A stretch of DNA of 6,515 bases. Source: Rudaea sp. GTDB taxonomy: Bacteria > Pseudomonadota > Gammaproteobacteria > Xanthomonadales > Rhodanobacteraceae. Below, piece after piece: positions 1 through 5,469 of the stretch (position 1 is the first letter of the stretch; every line of letters begins with the position of its first letter). The stretch lies in the NCBI GenBank assembly GCA_025934455.1, contig JAICYA010000119.1, forward strand, positions 1 to 6,515, in the 5' to 3' direction. The notes under the pieces were generated by a model that did not search any database, had not been told where the DNA came from, and saw only the letters and a list, made by a program, of their open reading frames with translations. Made by a program: the position numbers and the translations under genes.

Positions 1-50
1 ACCTGATGCCGGTGACGCGCGACAACCCGGAGTTGGCGCGCAGGCCGTAA
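1..50 (+). CDS. C-terminal fragment of an unidentified upstream gene
   Basis: A reading frame open from the left edge encodes LMPVTRDNPELARRP and then stops at TAA (48-50), 10 bp before the stop codon of the convergent suhB gene. The other two plus-strand frames offer no better reading: one has a stop at once and one runs into suhB. Fifteen residues are too few to name a family and I do not recognise the protein. It is called only because the frame ends cleanly before the next gene, as expected for a convergent neighbour. It could be a chance frame. Confidence 0.4.
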   Translation, partial: LMPVTRDNPELARRP

Positions 51-60
51 GCGCAGCTCG

Positions 61-861
61 TCAGCCGAGCAGCTCCGGCGTCGCGTTGGCTGTGATGATC
101 TTCGTCATCGCCGTGGCGACGTGAATGTTCCCGGCGATGAGATTGCCGCTGGCCGGCATTCCGTCGCGGCCGGCGAAATCGCAGAACTTGCCGCCGGCTT
201 CGCGCACGAGCAGACAGCCGGCGGTCATGTCCCACGGTTGCAAACCCGGCTCAAAATAGCCGTCAAGGCGCCCCGCGGCGACGTAGGCGAGATCGAGCGC
301 GGCAGAACCCGTGCGGCGCAGGTCATCGGCCTCGCGCAGCAGCGCGCGTGAGATCGCGAACTGCGCGTCCAGATGCTGGTGCTGGCGCGGCGGGAATCCC
401 GTGCACAGGATCGCGCCGGCCAGCGACTCGCGCTTGCTCACGCGCATGCGGCGGTCGTTGACGAAGGCGCCATCGCCCTTGCTGGCGGTGAACAGTTCGT
501 CGCGCAGCGGATCGTAGATCACGCCGTGGACGAGGTCGCCGTGGTCCATGAAACCGATCGACACGGAGTAATGCGGGAATCCGCGCAGGTAGTTGTGCGT
601 GCCGTCTAGCGGATCGACCACCCAGACCTTGTCGGACCTGCCGGTCTTGCCGGTTTCCTCGCCGAGGATGGCGTGGCCGGGGTAGGCGCGGCGCAGTTCC
701 TTGACGATCTCCGCCTCGGCCAGCTTGTCGACTTCGCTGACGTAGTCGTGGCGCGATTTTTCCTCGACGGCAAGTCCTTCGACACGGTTGATGTAGCGCA
801 GGATCACGGCTCCGGCGGCGCGCGCGGCGCGAACCGCGACATTGACGGCGGGTCTGGGCAT
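61..861 (-). CDS. suhB: SuhB: inositol-1-monophosphatase and likely Nus-complex factor
   Basis: 266 aa, a usual length for SuhB (267 in E. coli). The Mg-dependent phosphatase motifs are complete: GEE with metal ligand E68, DPLDGT with D83 and D86 followed by HNY, and the C-terminal PWDMTAG with D211. The RRTGSAALDLAYVAAGR stretch (182-198) and LLVREAGG (217-224) closely follow E. coli SuhB as I recall it. The family hydrolyses myo-inositol-1-phosphate. In E. coli, SuhB also joins the NusA/B/E/G complex that protects rRNA transcription from premature termination; carrying that role over here is inference. The ATG at 861 is supported by AGGA (minus strand of 869-872) 7 nt upstream and by alignment of the MPRPAVNVAVRAAR start with the family. 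It diverges from trmJ, as in E. coli. Nothing is missing or truncated. Confidence 0.95.
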   Translation of the reverse strand: MPRPAVNVAVRAARAAGAVILRYINRVEGLAVEEKSRHDYVSEVDKLAEAEIVKELRRAYPGHAILGEETGKTGRSDKVWVVDPLDGTHNYLRGFPHYSVSIGFMDHGDLVHGVIYDPLRDELFTASKGDGAFVNDRRMRVSKRESLAGAILCTGFPPRQHQHLDAQFAISRALLREADDLRRTGSAALDLAYVAAGRLDGYFEPGLQPWDMTAGCLLVREAGGKFCDFAGRDGMPASGNLIAGNIHVATAMTKIITANATPELLG

Positions 862-930
862 GACGAATTCCTGCGTTTATGGTCGGAAAGAACGTGGTGC
901 GGTCGGCCGCACCGGGCGCGATTTTAGCAG
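862..930 (-). promoter_or_regulatory. suhB promoter and leader with hairpin, boxA-like site and SD
   Basis: Read on the minus strand: an extended -10, TGC-TAAAAT (929-921), with no good -35. The predicted start is near 914. There follows at once a perfect 7-bp hairpin, GGTGCGG-CCGA-CCGCACC (913-896), then ACGTTCTTTCCGA (895-883), whose GTTCTTT core (893-887) fits a GYTCTTT boxA core, then AGGA (872-869) 7 nt before the ATG. A hairpin followed by boxA resembles the boxB-boxA order of rRNA antiterminator leaders. The motifs are visible; their function is inferred from E. coli suhB, whose leader carries a boxA. Confidence 0.5.
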
Positions 931-974
931 AAGCGAGGCTTCCGTCCTGCGGCCGGCCGGTTTTGTGTGACACC

Positions 975-989
975 TGCGATAATCAAGCC
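975..989 (+). promoter_or_regulatory. trmJ promoter, extended -10, predicted leaderless start
   Basis: The extended -10 TGC-GATAAT occupies 975-983 (GATAAT matches TATAAT at 5 of 6 positions). There are six bases between it and the ATG at 990, so the usual start distance of about 7 nt places +1 on the A of the start codon. No Shine-Dalgarno sequence lies in the bases before the ATG, and no convincing -35 is visible, as is tolerated with an extended -10. Confidence 0.6.
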
Positions 990-1757
990 ATGAGCGAGAA
1001 AGAAGCTTTGTCCAACACGAACAACCGCATCCGCTTTGTACTCGTGCGCACCTCGCACCCGGGCAACATCGGTGCCGCGGCGCGCGCGATTCGCACGATG
1101 GGATTCGACCGCCTGGGCCTGGTCGCGCCGCACAAGTTTCCGCATCCGGATGCCGTCGCAATGGCTTCGGGCGCGAACGCCGTGCTCGATGACGCGGCGA
1201 TCGCGCCCACGCTGGTCGACGCGGTCGCCGATTGCACCCTCGTGCTCGGCTGCACGGCACGCGCACGCGCAGTGCAACTGGAGGAACTGACGCCGCGCGA
1301 AGCCGCTGCGCGCGCGCTCGCCGCCAGTGCGCAAGGACCGGTCGCCATCGTGTTCGGCAACGAACGCACGGGACTTGAGAACGACGAACTGATGTCGTGC
1401 CACGCCGCGGTGCGGATTCCGAGCGTGGAGGATTTCCCCTCGCTCAATCTTGCGCAGGCCGTGCAGGTGCTGGCCTACGAATTGCGTTTGGCGATGCTCG
1501 AACGCATGCCACAACCAGCCGATGAATCGAAATCCGATCCACCGGCCACGGCCGAGCAATTTGAGTACATGTTCGATCATCTGGCGCAGATGCTCGACGA
1601 CATCGACTTCCACAAGGGCCGCTCGCCGGTGACGATCATGAAGCGCCTGCGCCGGCTGTTCCTGCACGCGGGCCTGGATCAGCGCGAAGTGCGCATCCTG
1701 CGCGGGATTTTCGATGATGCGCAGCGGATGGCGAAGATCGCGAAGCAGAAGGGCTGA
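990..1757 (+). CDS. trmJ: TrmJ: tRNA (cytidine/uridine-2'-O-)-methyltransferase, position 32
   Basis: 255 aa from the ATG at 990 (E. coli TrmJ is 246). It is a SPOUT-class, knotted S-adenosylmethionine methyltransferase that 2'-O-methylates nucleotide 32 in the tRNA anticodon loop. The motifs are in order: HPGNIGAAARAIRTMG (23-38, with N26 and catalytic-type R32), VAIVFGNERTGLENDEL (118-134) and IPSVEDFPSLNLAQAVQVLAYE (143-164). A C-terminal helical extension (about 185-255) is typical of TrmJ and is absent from minimal SPOUT enzymes. The frame stays open upstream to a GTG at 879, but those 37 extra residues look non-conserved and cross the promoter region, so the internal ATG is preferred. 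It diverges from suhB, as in E. coli; no iscR follows it here. It ends 4 bp from the convergent CNNM gene. Confidence 0.93.
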   Translation: MSEKEALSNTNNRIRFVLVRTSHPGNIGAAARAIRTMGFDRLGLVAPHKFPHPDAVAMASGANAVLDDAAIAPTLVDAVADCTLVLGCTARARAVQLEELTPREAAARALAASAQGPVAIVFGNERTGLENDELMSCHAAVRIPSVEDFPSLNLAQAVQVLAYELRLAMLERMPQPADESKSDPPATAEQFEYMFDHLAQMLDDIDFHKGRSPVTIMKRLRRLFLHAGLDQREVRILRGIFDDAQRMAKIAKQKG

Positions 1758-1767
1758 CTATTCAGCC
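1752..1767. repeat. Palindrome spanning two convergent stop codons
   Basis: GGCTGA-CTAT-TCAGCC is a perfect 6-bp inverted repeat around a 4-base loop. Each arm contains the TGA stop codon of one of the two convergent genes (trmJ and the CNNM gene). There is no T-tract on either side, so it is not a standard intrinsic terminator. It may stabilise 3' ends or be a chance product of two Gly-stop or Ser-Gly-stop ends facing each other. Confidence 0.45.
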
Positions 1768-3081
1768 GCTCCCCTCGGCTTCCGCTGCCACCGGCACGCG
1801 CGCGGCAAGGATCTTGTCCACGCGCGCTCCATCGAGATCGACGACTTCGAAGCGCCAGCCGCGCCAGTCGAAGTGCTCGCCGGCCTGCGGAATGCGGCCG
1901 AAATGCGCCACTACCATGCCGGCGACGGTGTTGAAGTCGTGCTCGTCTTCGGCGGGCAACTCGGCGAGTCCGAGCAGTTCGCGCAGGTCGTCGGTGCCGA
2001 GTGCGCCATCGATCAGCCAGCTGCCGTCGTCGCGCTGCGTGACCGGTTGCGCCTGCGTGGCCGGTACCGGCGCGGCGCCGGGTCCGACCACGGCGCCGAG
2101 CACGTCGTTGAGCGTGACCAGTCCCTCGACATCCCCATACTCGTCGACGACGAGGGCGAGGCGCGTTTCCGCGTCGCGGAATTCCTCGAGCAGGTCCAGC
2201 GCACGCGCGGTGCCGGGTACGTAAAGCGGCTTGGCCAGTCGCGCGAACAGATCCACCTTCGCATTGCCAAGCATGGCCGGCAGGCGTTTCAGGCTGAGCA
2301 CGCCGAGCACGTCCTTGTCGTTGCCGTGGTAGACGGGATAGCGCGAGAACGGCGTGTCGCGCATCACCGCGAGGTTTTCTTCGAGCGACGCGGTGGCATC
2401 GAGCCATGCGATGCGCGGTCGCGGCGTCATCAGGCTGTCCACCGCGCGATCGCCCAGGCGCAGCACGCGGTTGACCATGTTGCGCTCGTCGGAGTCGATC
2501 ACGCCTTGATCGGCGCTTTCGGCCACGAGCAGGCGAATTTCCTCTTCGCTGACCTGTTCGGCGCCGACGCGATCCATGCGCAGCGCGTGCAGGATCAGGC
2601 GGGTCAGCCAGATCAGCCCGAATGCGAACGGCGTGGCGGCCCAGGTCAGCACGCGCATGGGCACTGCCGTCGCCACGGCGTAACGTTCCGGGTTGACCAG
2701 GGCGACGCGCTTGGGCACAAGCTCGCCGAGCAGCATGTTCGCGAACGTGATGGCGGATACGCTCAACGTCACGCCGAGTGCGGGTGCGTACGGCGCGAGC
2801 CAGTCCAGGCGCGTAGCGTCGAGCAGGTGTGCGAATTCCGCGCCGAGGCGCGCGCCCAGCGCGGTGCCGGTGCCGATGCCGATCAGGGTGATGAACACCT
2901 GCACCGTGGCGAGGAAGCGTTCGGGCGTCTGCGCGAGCTTCAGCGCGATCTGCGCACGCCGGCTGCTGCGCGCCAAGTGCTTGAGACGGCTGCGCCGCGA
3001 CGTCATCAAGGCCATTTCGCTGAGCGCGAAAAAGCCGTTGAGCAGGGCAAGCAGGACGATTAAGGCGAGTTCCAGGATCAT
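1762..3081 (-). CDS. CNNM/CBS/CorC_HlyC membrane protein (hemolysin family, YtfL/PaeA-like)
   Basis: 439 aa with the full architecture of the family. The N-terminal CNNM (DUF21) transmembrane domain (about 1-185) opens with NGFFALSEMALMTSRRSRL (15-33) and carries GELVPKR (119-125). A CBS pair follows (about 215-335), starting at LMTPRPRIAWLD and containing VVDEYGDVEGLVTLNDVLG (311-329). A CorC_HlyC domain occupies about 347-430 (SWLIDGALGTDDLRELL, FEVVDLDGARVDKIL). Family members are linked to Mg2+/Co2+ efflux or resistance; E. coli YtfL (PaeA), of the same layout, is linked to cadaverine/putrescine export. The substrate here cannot be read from sequence, and the old 'hemolysin' label is not a functional claim. 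The start at 3081 puts the hydrophobic MILELALIVLLALL segment first. There is no strong SD. A possible extended -10, TGC-TAGACT, lies at 3117-3109 on the minus strand. Confidence 0.9.
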   Translation of the reverse strand: MILELALIVLLALLNGFFALSEMALMTSRRSRLKHLARSSRRAQIALKLAQTPERFLATVQVFITLIGIGTGTALGARLGAEFAHLLDATRLDWLAPYAPALGVTLSVSAITFANMLLGELVPKRVALVNPERYAVATAVPMRVLTWAATPFAFGLIWLTRLILHALRMDRVGAEQVSEEEIRLLVAESADQGVIDSDERNMVNRVLRLGDRAVDSLMTPRPRIAWLDATASLEENLAVMRDTPFSRYPVYHGNDKDVLGVLSLKRLPAMLGNAKVDLFARLAKPLYVPGTARALDLLEEFRDAETRLALVVDEYGDVEGLVTLNDVLGAVVGPGAAPVPATQAQPVTQRDDGSWLIDGALGTDDLRELLGLAELPAEDEHDFNTVAGMVVAHFGRIPQAGEHFDWRGWRFEVVDLDGARVDKILAARVPVAAEAEGSG

Positions 3082-3108
3082 CCGGCGGACCGTGTAGTCA
3101 TGCGTCGG

Positions 3109-3117
3109 AGTCTAGCA
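3109..3117 (-). promoter_or_regulatory. Possible extended -10 for the CNNM gene
   Basis: On the minus strand TGC-TAGACT (four of six matches to TATAAT plus the TG extension) lies 27 bp upstream of the ATG at 3081, predicting a leader of about 20 nt. No clear -35 or strong SD accompanies it. It is a weak call based on position and the repeated use of TGC-type extended -10 elements in this window. Confidence 0.3.
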
Positions 3118-3147
3118 GAGCACGCCGCCGCGCCGGCCCGGCAAAGG

Positions 3148-3167
3148 CCGTCACAAAACGGTAAACT
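3148..3167 (+). promoter_or_regulatory. DUF47-pit promoter region with possible PHO-box-like repeats
   Basis: TAAACT (3162-3167) is the best -10 candidate for the phosphate operon, about 52 bp before the ATG, with no clear -35. Overlapping it, CCGTCAC (3148-3154), AAAA, CGGTAAA (3159-3165) has the 7-4-7 spacing of a PHO box (CTGTCAT repeats around an A/T-rich tetramer). The first half matches 5 of 7 and the second only 4 of 7. Both calls are tentative. Confidence 0.3.
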
Positions 3168-3219
3168 GCGCCCGCGCCGCCGACCTGGCCCGCGCATTCA
3201 ATCCGGACGAGGCGAGCGC

Positions 3220-3849
3220 ATGTTCTCCCTGCAAACGATTTTCGGCAAAGGCGACAAGTTCTACGGCCTGCTCGAAGCGAGCGCGGACGCCGCGCGGCAG
3301 AGCACGCGCGCGCTGATCACGATGCTGAACGGGAAGTCGCCGAATCCTTCGCTGGACGAATTCAAGGTCGCGCGGCGCCGGGAAAAGGAAATCATGGCGC
3401 AGATCAGCCAGGCCCTGGTCAACACCTTCGTCACCGCGATCGAGCGCGAGGACATCGAGGCGCTTTCCGGCGCGCTCTACAAGATTCCGAAGACGGTGGA
3501 GAAGTTCGCCGAACGCTATGCCCTGTTCGCTGAAAAGCTGGTCGATGTCGACTATGCCTCGCGCGCCGCGATGCTCGAGAAGGGCGTCGAGATCATCGTC
3601 GAGATGGTGCGCCAGTTGCGCCGCGGCATGAAGCTCGAGGAAATGAAGGCGCTCAACGACCGCATGCAGGCGATCGAGAGCGAGGCCGACCGCCTGATCC
3701 TGGGGTTGTACAAGGAGATGTTTTCCGAGACCAGCGATGCGGTGCGCCTGCTGCTGCGCAAGGACCTGTTCGAATTGCTGGAGAAGGCCATCGACCGCTG
3801 CCGCGACGCCGGCAATGTGATCTACGCGATCGTGCTCAAGAACTCCTGA
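3220..3849 (+). CDS. DUF47 PhoU-like protein, Pit accessory protein
   Basis: 209 aa, a normal length for DUF47. It is predicted to be a soluble, all-helical, PhoU-type bundle. Visible family marks are the opening FSLQTIFGKGDKFYGLLEAS, the acidic ALVNTFVTAIEREDIEALSGAL segment (about 65-86), AIESEADRL (about 151-159) and the C-terminal LLEKAIDRCRDAGNVIYAI, whose E/D residues correspond to the metal-binding type motifs of PhoU relatives. DUF47 genes typically sit immediately upstream of pit-type phosphate permease genes and are thought to modulate transport; that pairing is exact here. The ATG at 3220 is chosen because GAGG (3209-3212) lies 7 nt upstream and the family N-terminus begins here. 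The frame remains open back to 3100, but those 40 extra Arg-rich residues look like non-coding GC-rich sequence. The stop codon is shared with the ribosome binding site of pit. Confidence 0.9.
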   Translation: MFSLQTIFGKGDKFYGLLEASADAARQSTRALITMLNGKSPNPSLDEFKVARRREKEIMAQISQALVNTFVTAIEREDIEALSGALYKIPKTVEKFAERYALFAEKLVDVDYASRAAMLEKGVEIIVEMVRQLRRGMKLEEMKALNDRMQAIESEADRLILGLYKEMFSETSDAVRLLLRKDLFELLEKAIDRCRDAGNVIYAIVLKNS

Positions 3850-3851
3850 GG
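3847..3851 (+). promoter_or_regulatory. pit ribosome binding site overlapping the upstream stop codon
   Basis: TGAGG contains both the TGA stop of the DUF47 gene (3847-3849) and a GAGG Shine-Dalgarno core (3848-3851), 7 nt before the GTG start of pit. Ribosomes terminating on the first gene sit directly on the initiation signal of the second. This suggests translational coupling and supports the choice of GTG as start. Confidence 0.75.
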
Positions 3852-3858
3852 GCCCGCC

Positions 3859-4989
3859 GTGACCCTCACTCTGGTACTCGTCGTCCTCGCCGTCGCCCTG
3901 ATCTTCGAGTACATCAACGGCTTCCACGACACCGCCAATTCCATCGCCACCGTGGTGGCGACCAAGGTACTCAGTCCCGGACAGGCGGTTCTGCTTGCGG
4001 CCTGCACGAACCTGCTCGGCGCAATGTGGGGCACGGCCGTGGCAAAGACCATCGCGTCCGGCCTGATCGACACCGGCGTGGTGGCGATGACGCCGGAAAT
4101 CCTCATCTGCGCGCTGCTCGGCGCGACGATCTGGGACTTGATCACGTGGTGGGTGGGGTTGCCGTCGAGTTCTTCGCACGCGCTGGTCGGCGGTTTGTGC
4201 GGCGCGGCGCTGGCCGCGGCTGAAGGCAACTGGCAGGCGATCGTCTGGTCGGTGCCGGCCGATCATTGGTGGCATGCCAAAGGCGTGCTTAACAAGGTCA
4301 TCCTGCCGATGATCGTGTCGCCGCTGGCCGGATTCGTCATCGGATTCCTGGTGATGGGCCTGCTGTTCGCGCTGCTGTCGTTCTTCAACGGGCTAGGCGG
4401 CGCGGCGACGCGCGCGACGCGGCCGCGCACGGTCAATGCCGTGTTCGGCAAATTGCAGATTTTTTCGTCCGGCTTCATGGGTCTGTCGCACGGCTTGAAC
4501 GATGCGCAGAAGACGATGGGCATCATCGCCCTGGCGCTGGCCGGCGCGACCACGGCCGGATCGCTCGATCACCTGCCGCCGTGGCTGCATTTCCTGCGCG
4601 TGCCCAGCGATGCGCAGGGTCAGTTTGGCATCGCCCTGTGGATCAAGGTCGTCTGCGCCCTGACCATGGCGGCAGGCACGATGGTCGGCGGCTGGCGCAT
4701 CATCCGCACGCTCGGCCACAAGATGGTCAAGCTGCATCCGGTCAATGGCGTGGCCGCCGACATCACCGCCTCGGGCGTGATCATCACCGCCTCGGTGCTC
4801 GGCTTGCCGGTTTCCACCACGCACAACGTGTCGTCGGCGATCATGGGCGTGGGTGCGGCCAAGAGACTGAACGCGATCCGCTGGACCGTGGTCGAGCGCA
4901 TGGTCTGGGCGTGGCTGCTCACCTTGCCGGTAGCAGGCGGGCTCGCTTACGCGCTGGTGCGCGGACTGCAGATGCTCGGCTGGCAATAG
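3859..4989 (+). CDS. pit: Pit-family inorganic phosphate transporter
   Basis: 376 aa from a GTG start; an inner-membrane secondary transporter of the PiT family (PF01384), which moves phosphate (often as metal-phosphate) with protons or cations. The inverted repeat that defines the family is clear. The first half has EYINGFHDTANSIAT (17-31) and GLPSSSSHALVGGLCGA (100-116). The second has GLSHGLNDAQKTMGIIALAL (208-227) and GLPVSTTHNVSSAIMGVGA (315-333). About ten hydrophobic segments are spread over the length, with a hydrophilic loop around 180-200 (GGAATRATRPRTVNAV) between the halves. The short form suits bacterial DUF47-linked Pit proteins, which are smaller than E. coli PitA (499 aa). It lies 9 bp after the DUF47 gene and is probably co-transcribed and translationally coupled with it. 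It converges with the next gene across 16 bp with no visible terminator. Confidence 0.94.
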   Translation: MTLTLVLVVLAVALIFEYINGFHDTANSIATVVATKVLSPGQAVLLAACTNLLGAMWGTAVAKTIASGLIDTGVVAMTPEILICALLGATIWDLITWWVGLPSSSSHALVGGLCGAALAAAEGNWQAIVWSVPADHWWHAKGVLNKVILPMIVSPLAGFVIGFLVMGLLFALLSFFNGLGGAATRATRPRTVNAVFGKLQIFSSGFMGLSHGLNDAQKTMGIIALALAGATTAGSLDHLPPWLHFLRVPSDAQGQFGIALWIKVVCALTMAAGTMVGGWRIIRTLGHKMVKLHPVNGVAADITASGVIITASVLGLPVSTTHNVSSAIMGVGAAKRLNAIRWTVVERMVWAWLLTLPVAGGLAYALVRGLQMLGWQ

Positions 4990-5005
4990 CCATAGCGCGG
5001 TTCGA

Positions 5006-5413
5006 CTAGAGCGCGTCGCCGCCTGCCGACATGGCCTTTTCCAGCCGATCGCCGAGCGGGCCGATTTCGTCGATCAGGCGCGCGAGTTCCTTCTCGCTCA
5101 ACAATTCGTAGGGACGGTTCTCGCACAGGTGCAAATAGGGTGTGCCGTCGAGGTCGCTGATGGCGAGATAACCCACGCGCTGTTCCCAGTTGAAACGCAG
5201 GCAGCGCTTCGCATCCACGCCCGCGGTCGCTGCGATCGGCGTGGACAGGCGCAGGAACTTGCGGCCGTCCTCGCCCTCGATCTCGGCCAGGTGCAGACTC
5301 TGGTGGCGGCTGCCGTCACCAATGGCCAGGTCGAAACTGATCAGGTACGGATCGTTGATGCGCAACGCATGCCTGGCCTGGATGCTGGAGCGGATTTCCT
5401 CGAACGAGTGCAT
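5006..5413 (-). CDS. Conserved-looking protein of unknown function, possible YbjN/CesT-like fold
   Basis: 135 aa, soluble, with no signal peptide or membrane segment; I do not recognise a named family. An N-terminal helix (about 3-18) is followed by alternating strands: PYLISFDLAI (22-31), HQSLHLAEIEG (37-47), KFLRLSTPIAA (52-62), CLRFNWEQRVGYLAISDLDG (71-90) and PYLHLCENRPYELLSEKEL (92-110), then a C-terminal helix (107-128). The pattern of an 'LRFN...GYLAI' strand pair, 'YLHL...L' and a long final helix recalls the CesT/YbjN-like chaperone fold. That is a resemblance in pattern only. Translation is well supported: AAGGA on the minus strand (5428-5424 region) lies about 7 nt from the ATG at 5413. 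A plausible promoter lies upstream (-35 CTGACT, -10 TAGCAT). It is divergent from the ATL gene and convergent with pit. Confidence 0.75.
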   Translation of the reverse strand: MHSFEEIRSSIQARHALRINDPYLISFDLAIGDGSRHQSLHLAEIEGEDGRKFLRLSTPIAATAGVDAKRCLRFNWEQRVGYLAISDLDGTPYLHLCENRPYELLSEKELARLIDEIGPLGDRLEKAMSAGGDAL

Positions 5414-5439
5414 TGTCGTGTCCTTTTGAACTTGCCGCG

Positions 5440-5450
5440 TATGCTAACGT
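5440..5450 (+). promoter_or_regulatory. Candidate -10 for the ATL-rhomboid operon
   Basis: TATGCTAACGT can be read either as TATGCT (5440-5445) or as extended TGC-TAACGT (5442-5450). Predicted starts are then about 5452 or 5457, leaving only 2-8 nt before the ATG at 5460. No good -35 or Shine-Dalgarno sequence is present. It overlaps the opposite-strand -10. Confidence 0.3.
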
Positions 5451-5469
5451 GTCGTGGCAATGAAGTCAG
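5441..5469 (-). promoter_or_regulatory. Candidate promoter for the unknown protein, inside the ATL gene start
   Basis: On the minus strand, CTGACT (5469-5464; 4 of 6 to TTGACA), a 17-bp spacer and TAGCAT (5446-5441; 4 of 6 to TATAAT) predict a start near 5434 and a leader of about 20 nt holding the AAGGA site. The -35 lies within the first codons of the divergent ATL gene, so the two promoters overlap. Confidence 0.35.

Noticed and set aside
56..70. GCTCG-TCAGC-CGAGC inverted repeat at the suhB stop
   Set aside because: Five-bp stem with no T-tract; common by chance in GC-rich DNA.
879..989. 37-residue N-terminal extension of TrmJ from a GTG at 879
   Set aside because: It crosses both divergent promoters, its sequence shows no TrmJ-like features, and the ATG at 990 gives the family's normal length.
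1714..3063. Long plus-strand frame (449 codons) opposite the CNNM gene
   Set aside because: It is an antisense shadow: low-complexity His/Arg/Ala/Glu/Gln-rich translation, no motif, while the minus strand encodes a complete recognisable protein.
3100..3219. 40-residue N-terminal extension of the DUF47 protein
   Set aside because: Arg/Pro-rich translation typical of non-coding GC-rich DNA; the ATG at 3220 has a good SD and matches the family start.
3151..4275. Long minus-strand frame (374 codons) opposite DUF47 and pit
   Set aside because: Antisense shadow of two well-recognised genes; it spans both and has no coherent domain.
4990..5005. Possible terminator between pit and the unknown protein
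   Set aside because: Only 16 bp, with no inverted repeat plus T-tract on either strand.
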